Shown here: piece after piece, positions 27,042 to 36,443 of the stretch
Numbering within the stretch: position 1 is the stretch's first letter
Layout of the letters: each line of letters opens with the position of its first letter
NCBI RefSeq assembly: GCF_000166135.1
Contig: NC_014666.1
Location: 3,038,001-3,102,000, forward strand
Origin: Pseudofrankia inefficax
Lineage (GTDB): Bacteria; Actinomycetota; Actinomycetes; Frankiales; Frankiaceae
DNA: 64,000 nucleotides
Direction: 5' to 3'
The notes under the pieces: generated by a model
What the model was told of the DNA's origin: nothing
What the model saw: only the letters and a program-made list of their open reading frames with translations
Database searches by the model: none
Made by a program: the position numbers and the translations under genes

Positions 27042-27113
27042 CGGCCGCCGTGGCCGTGGTGTCATGCCCCTGCGCGGGTGCGGCACCGCGGCCGCGAGGC
27101 ATGGAGGTGGCCT

Positions 27114-27692
27114 GTGCTCTCGGATCTGTTCACGATGGGCATTCCCATCGGGGAGAAGGTGATCCGGACCGTCGCCGTGTACGTGGCGATGACGGTGCTC
27201 ATCCGGGTGTTCGGAAAACGGGAGATGGCCCAGCTGAACACCCATGACCTGGTCGTCATGCTGCTGGTGTCGAACGTCGTCCAGAACGCCATCATCGGCA
27301 ACGACAACAGCCTGACGGGCGGGGTCATCGGCGCGGTGACGCTGTTCGTCGTCAACGGGGTGGCGGTCCGGCTGTTGCGGGACAACGCCGCGGCCGAGCG
27401 GCTGTTCGAGGGAACCCCGACCGTCCTGATCAGCGACGGCCAGTTCGATGACCGGGCGCTGCGCCACGAGGGGCTGCGCCGAGGTGACGTGGAGCGGGCC
27501 CTGCGAGTCCAGGGCGCCGACGACGTCGCGGAGGTCGAGTCCGCGACGATCGCCCCCGGCGGCGCGATCGTCGTCGAGCTCCGCGCCGCCGACCAGAACG
27601 CCTCCCGCGGCGACCTCGCCGCCCTGCGCGCCCACGTCGACGCGCGCCTTGACGAGATCAGCGCGGCCCTCGCCCGGCTGGCCCCGTCCTAG
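27114..27692 (+). CDS. DUF421 (YetF-like) membrane protein
   Basis: The 192-residue protein has two or three N-terminal membrane segments (IRTVAVYVAMTVLIRVFG, LVVMLLVSNVVQNAII, VIGAVTLFVVNGVAV) and a soluble domain (about 90-190, VLISDGQFDDRALRHEGLRR) typical of DUF421/YetF. GKREMAQLNTHDLVVMLLVS is a family signature. GTG 27114 follows GGAGG. The function of the family is not known. It follows the ferredoxin gene by about 70 bases, but a link to P450 work is doubtful. Confidence 0.9.
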   Translation: MLSDLFTMGIPIGEKVIRTVAVYVAMTVLIRVFGKREMAQLNTHDLVVMLLVSNVVQNAIIGNDNSLTGGVIGAVTLFVVNGVAVRLLRDNAAAERLFEGTPTVLISDGQFDDRALRHEGLRRGDVERALRVQGADDVAEVESATIAPGGAIVVELRAADQNASRGDLAALRAHVDARLDEISAALARLAPS

Positions 27693-27744
27693 CGCCACAC
27701 GCCCCGCGTTGATCCAGCGGCCCGGTCGCGGGCGAAGATGGGGC

Positions 27745-28281
27745 ATGCCCACGGATCTCGCCTTCGAGCCCGCGCTGTCCAGGCCCGACCTGCTGGCCGG
27801 CCCGGTCGCCGCCGCGCTCGCCTCGCTCGGTCTGGCCGACGCCGTCCAGGCCGCGCCGATCGACCCGGACCTCGCCGACACGGCGGCGTTCTGCGCCGCC
27901 TACAGGATCGGCGCTGCCGAGTCCGCGAACTGCGTCGTCGTCGCGGGCAAGCGGGGCCAGGCCGTCACCTTCGCCGCCTGCGTGGTGCTCGCGACCACCC
28001 GCGCGGACGTCAACGGGCTGGTCCGCCGCCGGCTCGACGCCCGCAAGGTCTCGTTCGCCGCCCGCGAGGACGTCGCCCGCGCCACCGGCATGGAGTTCGG
28101 CGGCATCACGCCGCTCGGCCTGCCGGCCGACTGGCCGGTCCTCGTCGACGCCGCCGTGGCCGCGGCCCCCTGGGTGGTCATCGGCAGCGGCCTGCGCCGC
28201 TCCAAGCTCGCCCTCGCCGGCAAGACCCTCGCGACCCTGCCGGCCGCCGAGGTCCTCGACGGCCTCGGCCTGCCTGCCTAG
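27745..28281 (+). CDS. YbaK/EbsC-type aminoacyl-tRNA deacylase domain protein
   Basis: This 178-residue protein shows the YbaK/ProX pattern: ESANCVVVAGKRGQAVTFAAC, LVRRRLDARKVSFAA, ATGMEFGGITPLGLP and WVVIGSGLRRSKLAL. Family members hydrolyse misacylated tRNA in the cytoplasm. ATG 27745 is the first start of the domain. It has the same direction as the DUF421 gene, with 52 bases between. Confidence 0.9.
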   Translation: MPTDLAFEPALSRPDLLAGPVAAALASLGLADAVQAAPIDPDLADTAAFCAAYRIGAAESANCVVVAGKRGQAVTFAACVVLATTRADVNGLVRRRLDARKVSFAAREDVARATGMEFGGITPLGLPADWPVLVDAAVAAAPWVVIGSGLRRSKLALAGKTLATLPAAEVLDGLGLPA

Positions 28282-28325
28282 GGGCCCGCCGCGCCCTCAC
28301 GCCGACCCGGCCGGCCAGGCCGCCG

Positions 28326-29329
<1,004 letters not shown>

Positions 29330-29330
<1 letters not shown>

Positions 29331-29902
29331 CAGGTGGAGGTCCTCTCCTCGTCAGCAACGAGCTTCTTCGCGTGAGTCCGCCCCGGCGAGCCGGCCAGTG
29401 GCGGGAGTTCCTCGCTGAGCGGTTCCCAGGGGAAGGGCCGGCCGGTCGCCTCCGGGTCGAAGACGACCCGGATGCCCCAGGCCCGCAACGTCGTCAGGGC
29501 GGCGACGAAGGCCGGGTGCCGGGCCAGCGGCCCGTTGACGGCCGGCACGAGCAGGATCTGCTTCTCCGCGCCCAGCCCCTCGTTGAGCAGGCCTAGCGCC
29601 AGCGTGTCGGAGATGCCGGCGGCCAGCTTGTTCACCGTGTTGAACGTCGCCGGCGCGACGACGAACGCGTCCGCGGGCGGCAGGACGTCGGGCTCGTCGG
29701 GCCGCTTGTACTCGGAGCGGACCGGGTGGCCGGTCAGCCGCGCGAGGAGCCCGGCGTCGATGAACTTCGTGCCCGCCGGGGTCGCGACCACGCAGACGTC
29801 CCACCCGGCGGCGAGCGCCCGCTCGACGAACGGCACGAGACCGACCGCGGGCTGGCCACCGCACACCACCACGTAGAGAACCCCGAGTTCGGGCCTGGTC
29901 AT
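29330..29902 (-). CDS. Flavoprotein (Dfp/CoaBC decarboxylase-like fold)
   Basis: This 190-residue protein resembles FMN-binding flavoproteins of the phosphopantothenoylcysteine decarboxylase and lantibiotic decarboxylase group: [20 protein letters not shown] at the start, [16 protein letters not shown], and [23 protein letters not shown], the PxMN-like motif region. ATG 29902 begins the fold; the longer frame is Pro/Arg-rich. It lies between a methyltransferase and an aldo/keto reductase. It is too short for a bifunctional CoaBC. The chemistry is likely a decarboxylation or flavin-linked step of unknown substrate. Confidence 0.85.
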
Positions 29903-29942
29903 GCGCGCAGCTCCGATCAGGTGGCGGCCCGGTGCCGGCCGG

Positions 29943-30701
29943 TCAGGCGTGGGCCTTCCCGTAGAAGGCCTCGGTGATGTACGGGACGTGGACGTGGCCA
30001 TCCTTCTCGTGGCGCGCGGCCAGCGCGCGGACGCGGCGCAGGAACTGCACGCCGACCGCGGCGATCGCGCGCTGCGCCTGGGTCGACGAGGAGCTCATCG
30101 TGACGAACTCGCCGACGGTCAGCGGCTGGCGCCAGGCCTGCTCGGCGCGCCGCACCTCGTCGAACGTGGTGGCGAGCTCGCCTTCGACGTCGATCGCCCG
30201 GAAGCCACGGCTGTAGAACGGGGACAGCTCCTCCAGCAGGTCCTCGTAGTCGGCGGCCAGGCCCCCCGCGGTCAGGTCGCGGTTGTTCTGGATGACCAGG
30301 CAGACCCCGCCCGGCCGCAGCGCGCTCGCCGCGGCGGCCCGGAACGCCGGCCGGTCCAGCCACTGGTAGGACTGCGCCGCGGTGACCAGATCGACGCCGG
30401 TGAACGTGGCCAGGTGCTGCTCCGCGTTGCCCTTCGCCCAGGTGACCGCCGGGAACTTCTGCCGGCCAAGCTCGATCATCTCGCCCGAGACGTCGACGGC
30501 GTGGACGTCGGCCTCGGCCGGGAGCAGGGGAAGGAGCGCTTCGAGCGCGATTCCCGTCCCGGCGCCCACGTCGACGACGGTGGGTCGGGCATCCGTAGGC
30601 AGGAGGCCGACCGCGTGCGCGAACAGCTCGACCGGGTACCGAGGTCGGGTGCGCTCGTAGCTGTCAGCTAGCCCGTCGAACTTGGCGGAAGGGGTGGCCA
30701 T
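29943..30701 (-). CDS. Class I SAM-dependent methyltransferase
   Basis: At 252 residues it has motif I VVDVGAGTGIALEALLP (about 42-58), AVDVSGEMIELGR, GNAEQHLATF, and LRPGGVCLVIQNNRD. FDGLADSYERTRPRYP at the N-terminus is common in UbiE/Methyltransf_11 type proteins. It is the first gene of the operon with the flavoprotein and aldo/keto reductase, forty bases upstream of the former. The substrate is unknown. Confidence 0.92.
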   Translation of the reverse strand: MATPSAKFDGLADSYERTRPRYPVELFAHAVGLLPTDARPTVVDVGAGTGIALEALLPLLPAEADVHAVDVSGEMIELGRQKFPAVTWAKGNAEQHLATFTGVDLVTAAQSYQWLDRPAFRAAAASALRPGGVCLVIQNNRDLTAGGLAADYEDLLEELSPFYSRGFRAIDVEGELATTFDEVRRAEQAWRQPLTVGEFVTMSSSSTQAQRAIAAVGVQFLRRVRALAARHEKDGHVHVPYITEAFYGKAHA

Positions 30702-30923
30702 GCCGACGATGATCCTCGGGCGGCGGGCCGGTGCCGGACGGGGGGCCGCCGACGGTGTCGGTACTCACATCTGGGCGGCCGGCTGGCTGGCCCGGCGGCC
30801 CGGCGGCGGGGCCTCGGCCCTGTTCACCCGGTCGGCGCGGCCCGCGGCGGGTCAGCCTGCCGCGGGCCGGACGCGTCCGGCGACCGCGGCAACGCGGTCC
30901 GTCCGGATACGGAGTGTGGGAGC

Positions 30924-31739
30924 GTGGTCGTCGTGACCGACCGGCTCCCGCTGTTCACAGGAATCGAACTGTTGTCCCCGGCCCGGCTGCGGCTGGTGCC
31001 CGCCGAGCCACCGCCGCTCTCGCGGGCCGACCAGGCCGCCGTCGACGACGCGTGGGACGAGGCCGTGCGGGCGAAGCCGGGCTTGTTCGACGGCCCGGTG
31101 GCGGCCTCCGGCGGGCTGCGCTGGGACGAGGCCCAGCCGGGAACGCTGGTGCTCACCTGGCTGCGGGCGACCTACCGCCGCTACGTGTCGCCCCGGACGC
31201 CTGGTTCCGCGCGCTGGCTGCCGCACCTGTTCGTCAGCGTGCTGCAGCCGACGGACGACGGCGCGCTGATGGTCGGGCGGATGGCGGCCTGGACCTCGTC
31301 GCCGGGCCGCTGGCAGCTGCCGAGTGGCACCGGCGAGCCGCCCGCGGCCGTCGGCGACCCGCTGGAGGTCGCCGACCTGCGTGCGCTGGCCGCCCGTGAG
31401 CTGCGCGAGGAGACCGGCACCGAGATCCCCGCCGCCGACCTGCGGCTCTGGCGGCTCAGCCGGGGCCGCCAGGGCGACGTCGGCGTCCTGTTCCTGGCGC
31501 CGCCCCGACCGGCCGGCGCGCTGCGGGCCAGCTACGCGGCCCTGGTGGACGCCGAGCGCGCGGTGGGCCACGAGCCCGAGCTGGACCAGATCGCCTTCGT
31601 CCGCGTCGAGGCGGACCTTCCCGCGCCCGGCGACCCGCGCGGCGATGTGGACCCGATCCTGCGGGCCTTCCGGCAGGACGCGCCGGACCTGGCCGCGGTC
31701 GCCGGCCCGGCGGCCTTCCCGTTGGGACCCGTCAGGTAG
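30924..31739 (+). CDS. NUDIX hydrolase
   Basis: The 271-residue protein contains a NUDIX box near residues 148-170: LRALAARELREETGTEI, with the key RELREETG. The region before it (FVSVLQPTDDGALMVGRM, WQLPSGTGEPP) fits the fold. About 95 extra N-terminal residues precede the domain and are not recognisable. GTG 30924 is supported by GGAG nine bases upstream; GTG 30933 is an alternative. NUDIX enzymes cleave nucleoside diphosphate-linked compounds; the specificity is not readable. Confidence 0.88.
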   Translation: MVVVTDRLPLFTGIELLSPARLRLVPAEPPPLSRADQAAVDDAWDEAVRAKPGLFDGPVAASGGLRWDEAQPGTLVLTWLRATYRRYVSPRTPGSARWLPHLFVSVLQPTDDGALMVGRMAAWTSSPGRWQLPSGTGEPPAAVGDPLEVADLRALAARELREETGTEIPAADLRLWRLSRGRQGDVGVLFLAPPRPAGALRASYAALVDAERAVGHEPELDQIAFVRVEADLPAPGDPRGDVDPILRAFRQDAPDLAAVAGPAAFPLGPVR

Positions 31740-31752
31740 GTCGCGACGGTGC

Positions 31753-31775
31753 CGGCCGGGCGGCACGCCCGGCCG
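31753..31775. terminator. Hairpin between convergent genes
   Basis: CGGCCGGGCG-GCA-CGCCCGGCCG forms a perfect 10-bp stem with a 3-base loop, between the NUDIX stop (31739) and the stop of the small membrane protein (31783). There is no U-tract, as is usual for GC-rich actinobacterial terminators, so the role is inferred from position. Confidence 0.6.
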
Positions 31776-31782
31776 CGGGCGA

Positions 31783-32055
31783 TCAGGTGGGCCGGTCGCT
31801 CGCCGCTATCCCGACGAGCCCGCCGATGACGGTCCCGATGACGACCGGGAAGCCGTCGGGCACGGCCTTGTCCATCAGCACCATGGCGATCCAGCCGCCG
31901 ATGGAGACGAGCATGGCGACGCCGAGCAGGCACAGCACGACGTAGCGCGGCTCGCGGTACTTGCGAGCCGCGGCGGGCGGCGGCGCGGGCAGGCTCGGCG
32001 CGGCCACCGGGCTCGCGGGCGTGCCGAGCGACTTCTCGGCCCCTGTGGGCGACAT
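31783..32055 (-). CDS. Small membrane protein
   Basis: This 90-residue protein has a Pro/Ala-rich cytoplasmic N-terminus, then two hydrophobic segments (YVVLCLLGVAMLVSIGGWIA and FPVVIGTVIGGLVGIAA) forming a helical hairpin. ATG 32055 follows GGAGG. I do not recognise a family. It stands alone between the NUDIX and MarR genes. Confidence 0.7.
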   Translation of the reverse strand: MSPTGAEKSLGTPASPVAAPSLPAPPPAAARKYREPRYVVLCLLGVAMLVSIGGWIAMVLMDKAVPDGFPVVIGTVIGGLVGIAASDRPT

Positions 32056-32187
32056 CGGTCCTCCGTCTCGACGCGCCGGGTCACGCGGCCCCGCCCAGGA
32101 CGGGGTCCCGGCCAAGACGGCCGTCCGTCCAGGGTGAAACGGCGCGATCCGACCCCCACCAGCCGAAATCGCCAGCAGCCTAGCCGA

Positions 32188-32754
32188 TCAGTCGGAGTCG
32201 GGTATCCGCGGGCGCATCGCCTCGGGAATGCCGGGCTCCACATCGAGGACGCGCATCAGCAGCCCCAGTAGCTGGCGCTGTTCCGCCGGCGACAGCACCC
32301 GCATCGACGGCGGTGGGACCGCGAGGAGCTTCTGGGCCTGCGCGAGGACCTCGCGGCCCTCGTCGGTCAGCGCCACGGTCTTCGCGCGCCGGTCGGTCGG
32401 GTGCGGCTCGCGCCGGGCGACGCCGCGGCGTTCCAGCAGGTCGACGACGCTGGTCAGGTAGGACGGGTCGTGCCGGAACGTCTCGACCAGCTCGCGCATC
32501 GGGCGAGGCCCGTCGGACAGCACCAGTAGGACCTTCAGCGCGGCCGGCGTGAGGTCCGTCGCCTGGCAGACGGTGTGCATCCGGGCGGGCGCCGCCCCGC
32601 CGAGCGTCAGGGCCAGCATCGCGCGCCAGGCCTCACTGGCGAACGCGTCCCGCTTGGCGATCTCCGGGCCCGCGGTCGCGCGCGCGGGTGCCGCCGGCGC
32701 GATGGCCATCCCGCCGGCCACCTCACCGGGGGTCTCCCGAGCGGCTTCGATCAT
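32188..32754 (-). CDS. MarR family transcriptional regulator
   Basis: The 188-residue protein has a MarR winged helix: LTPAALKVLLVLSDGPRPMR, LVETFRHDPSYLTSVVDLLE, RRGVARREPHPTDRRAKTVA, LTDEGREVLAQA. It lies divergent to the DHA2 efflux pump gene, the classic layout in which MarR represses the pump and itself until a toxic ligand binds. ATG 32754 is used. A short inverted repeat in the shared promoter region could be the operator. Confidence 0.92.
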   Translation of the reverse strand: MIEAARETPGEVAGGMAIAPAAPARATAGPEIAKRDAFASEAWRAMLALTLGGAAPARMHTVCQATDLTPAALKVLLVLSDGPRPMRELVETFRHDPSYLTSVVDLLERRGVARREPHPTDRRAKTVALTDEGREVLAQAQKLLAVPPPSMRVLSPAEQRQLLGLLMRVLDVEPGIPEAMRPRIPDSD

Positions 32755-32785
32755 GTCTCGATGGTAGCGGGTGCTTGCTCAGAAA

Positions 32786-32815
32786 GTGTCGTTGTGAGGA
32801 CGATATATTTGACAC
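32786..32815. promoter_or_regulatory. Putative operator/promoter of the marR-efflux divergent region
   Basis: GTGTC (32786-32790) and GACAC (32811-32815) form 5-base arms around an AT-rich spacer with TATATT. A -35-like TTGACA (32809-32814) lies 17 bases before GATGCT (32832-32837), a weak -10, reading toward the efflux gene. The match is modest; the position between divergent genes is the main argument. Confidence 0.35.
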
Positions 32816-32959
32816 CACTCAACGAACGCTGGATGCTGAGCCCGGAGCAGACGTCATCCTTAGGCCGTCAGGCCGCGGGAGCGGAGGGGGCGGGTCCGCC
32901 CGCGACCGACCTCCGCCCGTGCCGCCGTGACGGACGGCCACATTTCAGGGAGCTATTTC

Positions 32960-34528
32960 GTGTCCGACCAACCTGACGCGGCCTCGCGGCCAGCGACGGC
33001 CGCAGTGCCTGGGCCCGTCCCAGACGACGGCAAGCTCGACCCGGCGCTGCTGCGCCTCTGCGGGACCGTGATGCTCGGCGCGATCATGGTCATTCTCGAC
33101 ACCACGATCGTGTCGGTCGCGATCCGCGACCTGGGCAAGGAGTTCAACACCTCCCTGTCGACGATCTCCTGGGTGACCACCGGCTACCTGCTGGCGCTCG
33201 CCGTCGTCATCCCGCTGTCCGGCTGGGCCGTCGAGCGCTTCGGCGCCACCCGGATGTGGAACATCTCGCTGACGATGTTCATCGTCGGCAGCGCCCTGTG
33301 CGGTCTCGCCTGGTCCGCGCCGGTGCTGGTCGGCTTCCGGGTGCTGCAGGGCCTCGGCGGCGGCATGATCATGCCGATCTGCATGACGCTGCTGGCCCGC
33401 TCCGCCGGACCGACCCGGATCAACCGGGTGATGAGCATCATCGGCGTCCCGACCCTGATCGCCCCGGTCCTCGGCCCGGTGATCGGCGGCCTCATCGTCG
33501 ACAACCTCAGCTGGCGCTGGATCTTCTACGTCAACCTGCCGATCGGCGCGCTCGCGCTGTTCCTGTCGTGGCGGGTGCTGCCGCGCGACGACCGCGGCTC
33601 GTCGAGCAACCGGCTTGACCTCGCCGGCCTCGCGCTCATCTCGCCCGGGCTCGCCGGCGTGGTCTACGGCCTGTCCGAGGCCGGCAACGGCGGCGGCTTC
33701 GGCAGCCTGAAGGTCGAGCTCAGCATCATCATCGGCCTGGTACTGCTGGTGGCCTTCGTCCTGCACGCGCTGCGCGCGCAGCACCCGCTGCTGGACATGA
33801 AGCTGTTCAGCAACAAGGACTTCAGCCTGGCCAGCGTCGCCACGTTCGTGATCGGCGCGGTCCTGTTCGGCGCGCTGTTCCTGCTGCCGCTCTACTACCA
33901 GGTGGACCGCGGGCTGAGCGCGTCGACGGCCGGTCTGCTGCTGGCGCCGCAGGGCCTCGGCGCGATGATCGCGATGTCGTTCTCCGGCCGGATCGCCGAC
34001 CGGCGAGGACCCGGCTCCGTCGTCCCGGTCGGCATGGCGCTGACGCTCGTCGGCACCATCCCGTTCACGATGGTCGGCGGCCACACGAACGAGCTGGTGC
34101 TCGCGGCCGTGCTGTTCGTGCGCGGCCTCGGCTTCGGCGCGGCGATGATGCCGGCGATGGCCGCCGCCTACCAGACACTGGCCCCCAGCGCCGTGCCGCG
34201 GGCGACGACGACGCTGAACATCCTGCAGCGCGTCGGCGGCTCGGTGGCCACCGCGCTGGTCGCGGTGGAGCTGCAGCACAACATCGCCAGCCGGCTGCCC
34301 GGTGTCGGCGGTGGCAAGAGCACGCTCGCGGTGACCGGGGCGAAGCTCCCCGGCCCGGTCGCCGACAAGGTCGCCTCGGCCTTCGGCGCCACCTTCTGGT
34401 GGGTCATCGGCCTGTCCGCGCTCGGCTTCGTGGCCAGCCTGTTCCTGCCGCGCATCTCCCCGCCGGCGGCGGTCCCCACGCCGGTCACGCCGGCCACTCC
34501 CGCCCGCGAGCCCGTCGCGGTCGACTGA
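32960..34528 (+). CDS. MFS transporter, DHA2 (EmrB/QacA) drug efflux family
   Basis: This 522-residue membrane protein shows the 14-helix DHA2 pattern: LGAIMVILDTTIVSVAIRDL (motif D1-like) in helix 1, WVTTGYLLALAVVIPLSGW, GGGMIMPICMTLLAR and FYVNLPIGALALFL. GTG 32960 is preferred over GTG 32927 because GGGAG lies seven bases before it. It should export hydrophobic compounds or drugs using the proton gradient and is probably repressed by the divergent MarR protein. Confidence 0.94.
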   Translation: MSDQPDAASRPATAAVPGPVPDDGKLDPALLRLCGTVMLGAIMVILDTTIVSVAIRDLGKEFNTSLSTISWVTTGYLLALAVVIPLSGWAVERFGATRMWNISLTMFIVGSALCGLAWSAPVLVGFRVLQGLGGGMIMPICMTLLARSAGPTRINRVMSIIGVPTLIAPVLGPVIGGLIVDNLSWRWIFYVNLPIGALALFLSWRVLPRDDRGSSSNRLDLAGLALISPGLAGVVYGLSEAGNGGGFGSLKVELSIIIGLVLLVAFVLHALRAQHPLLDMKLFSNKDFSLASVATFVIGAVLFGALFLLPLYYQVDRGLSASTAGLLLAPQGLGAMIAMSFSGRIADRRGPGSVVPVGMALTLVGTIPFTMVGGHTNELVLAAVLFVRGLGFGAAMMPAMAAAYQTLAPSAVPRATTTLNILQRVGGSVATALVAVELQHNIASRLPGVGGGKSTLAVTGAKLPGPVADKVASAFGATFWWVIGLSALGFVASLFLPRISPPAAVPTPVTPATPAREPVAVD

Positions 34529-34544
34529 CGCACCCCGCGACAGC

Positions 34545-34580
34545 GAGCCCCGGCCTGGACGGCGGTCCAGGCCGGGGCTC
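34545..34580. terminator. Strong bidirectional terminator hairpin
   Basis: GAGCCCCGGCCTGGAC (34545-34560) pairs perfectly with GTCCAGGCCGGGGCTC (34565-34580) across a GGCG loop, a 16-bp stem. It lies between the convergent efflux and HAD genes, 17 bases from each stop. No U-tract is present. Confidence 0.85.
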
Positions 34581-34597
34581 GTCGCGTCGGGGGCAGG

Positions 34598-35314
34598 TCA
34601 GCCGGTCGGGACCGGGTCGTCCTCGATCAGGGCCGGCAGCAGCGCGGGCAGCTCGGTGAGCGAGGCCAGGATGGTCTCGGCGCCGGCGGCGCGCAGGTCC
34701 GCCTCGGAGTACCGGCCGGTGGTGACGGCGACGAGCCGCGCGCCCGAGACCTGGGCCGCGGTGACGTCGTTGACGGTGTCGCCGACGAGCAGGACGTCGC
34801 GGGGGGCGATCACCTCGCCGAGGCGGTGGCGGGCCCGCTCCAGGGCGATGTCGACCAGGGCCGCCCGGTCGGCGTGGTCGTCCCCGAAGGCGCCGAGGGA
34901 GAGATCCAGGTAGGGGTCCAGGCCGAACGCCTCAAGCTTGATCGCCGCGACCGCCCGGGTGTTGCCGGTCAGCACGCTCTGCCACAGGCCAGGCCGGTCC
35001 GCGAGGGCGACCAGCGCCTCCAGGGCGCCGGGCAGGACCACGCCCCTGGCGGTGAGCTCCGCGCGGGCCGCCTCGAACCCCTCGGCCAGCGCCGCCAGCA
35101 GGCCGTCGACCAGCTCGTCGGTCGCCGGAAGGCCGTGCAGCTCCAGGGTGTCCCGGATGGTCTCCAGCTCCGTGCGGCCACCGAACAGCATCGCGACCTC
35201 GCGCATCGGCTGGCCGGTGACGCCCGGGAACACACGCTCGTAGACCACCCGCCCCATGCCCCGGGCGTTGATCAGCGTCAGGTCGATGTCCCACAGCACC
35301 AGCCGCACAGCCAC
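34598..35314 (-). CDS. HAD family hydrolase (phosphatase)
   Basis: The 238-residue protein has HAD motif I as LWDIDLTLI (Asp9, Asp11), a helical cap (about 15-85), VLTGNTRAVAAIKLEAFGL for motif II/III, and LLVGDTVNDVTAAQVSGA for motif IV. It belongs with phosphoglycolate-phosphatase-like enzymes (class I cap). GTG 35314 is used, with AGGA upstream; GTG 35308 is equally possible. The substrate is unknown. Confidence 0.88.
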   Translation of the reverse strand: MAVRLVLWDIDLTLINARGMGRVVYERVFPGVTGQPMREVAMLFGGRTELETIRDTLELHGLPATDELVDGLLAALAEGFEAARAELTARGVVLPGALEALVALADRPGLWQSVLTGNTRAVAAIKLEAFGLDPYLDLSLGAFGDDHADRAALVDIALERARHRLGEVIAPRDVLLVGDTVNDVTAAQVSGARLVAVTTGRYSEADLRAAGAETILASLTELPALLPALIEDDPVPTG

Positions 35315-35391
35315 AGCCGAAATCCTGTCACACCCGGTGGCCGCGAGATTCGCGGAAAATACGGCCACCGGGTATGACGGATCTCTCGCCG

Positions 35392-36216
35392 CTATACCTC
35401 GGCCGGCGGCAGGGCCAGCGTCCGCCCGGTGACGGCCTTGTAGTCGGCCTCCAGCTGCGCGAGGTTCACGCCCTCCAGGAACGTCTTCGAGCCCAGGTGC
35501 TCCGGCCAGATCACCACCCACGCCTCCTCGACGAGCGGGGTGCCCTGGACCTTTCCGTTCCAGAACGACGGCGCGAACTCGGTCTCGGTGCCCCAGGTGA
35601 TGAACCGGACGTCGGGCGTGTAGCCGCCGGCCAGGATCGCGTGGCCGCCGTCGATCTTCGACCCGCGGACGTCGGTCCAGGGCTTGTGCGCGGCGAACTC
35701 ATCCTGGTTGGCGTCGAGCACGGTGATGCCCAGCCAGATCCCGCCGAAGATGGCGAGCGCTGCCTGCACCTCGGCGAGGTTGGTGTGGTCGACGGTCGCG
35801 AAGGCCACCGCCTTGACCCCGTCGGGGCCACCGTTGACGTGCAGGTACTCCAGGCCGGTCTGGATTTCCATGCCCTGGTCCTGGCCGCTGCCGGGGCCGT
35901 TGTCGTCGGCCGTGCCCGCGGGGTCGAAACCCGGGTTCTGGGTCTGGTAGAACTCCCAGACCTCGCGCTGGGACGGGTAGTTCTCGGTCGAGAGGTTCGC
36001 CGTGACGAGACGGCGCAGGTTCGCCCAGGTGACGGCGTTGCAGTCACCGGCGACGTCGTTGCCGAGCACCTGCCAGTCGCTGAGCTTCGCCAGGTAGTCC
36101 TCGGTCTTCGGGTGCGTGGGGACCGGTTTGCGGCCCAGAGCAGACGGGGCGACGAAGGTGCTCAGTCGCAGCGCCGGAGCCTGCTTCGGCGCGCGGCGAC
36201 CGTACTTGAATGGCAT
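35392..36216 (-). CDS. Papain-like cysteine-peptidase-fold protein of unknown function
   Basis: The 274-residue protein has no signal peptide. VLGNDVAGDCNAVTWANL places Cys59 at the start of a helix and KIDGGHAILAGGY gives His192, as in papain-fold enzymes; ITWGTETEF near 206-214 recalls the papain NSWG motif, with Ile instead of Asn. Two catalytic residues are thus visible and the third is changed. ATG 36216 is preceded by AAAGGG. I cannot name a family with certainty, and neighbours give no hint. Confidence 0.65.
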   Translation of the reverse strand: MPFKYGRRAPKQAPALRLSTFVAPSALGRKPVPTHPKTEDYLAKLSDWQVLGNDVAGDCNAVTWANLRRLVTANLSTENYPSQREVWEFYQTQNPGFDPAGTADDNGPGSGQDQGMEIQTGLEYLHVNGGPDGVKAVAFATVDHTNLAEVQAALAIFGGIWLGITVLDANQDEFAAHKPWTDVRGSKIDGGHAILAGGYTPDVRFITWGTETEFAPSFWNGKVQGTPLVEEAWVVIWPEHLGSKTFLEGVNLAQLEADYKAVTGRTLALPPAEV

Positions 36217-36443
36217 GGCGGTGCCCTTTCTGGGAACGGCGGTTCGGGCCAGGGACCGCCGCGATTGCCGCCGCGGTCGAGAGCCGTCGAGGCAGTCTCT
36301 TACCCCGTATACGCGGCAAGCTACAGAAAGAACCCTGTGAATACGATGTCAACACCCGCCGCCACGCAGTGCTTTCAGGCCCAGCCTGCATTTCTATTTA
36401 TCTGTAGAAGCTGGTCGTCCAGAAATACCTCACGCCCGGATGT

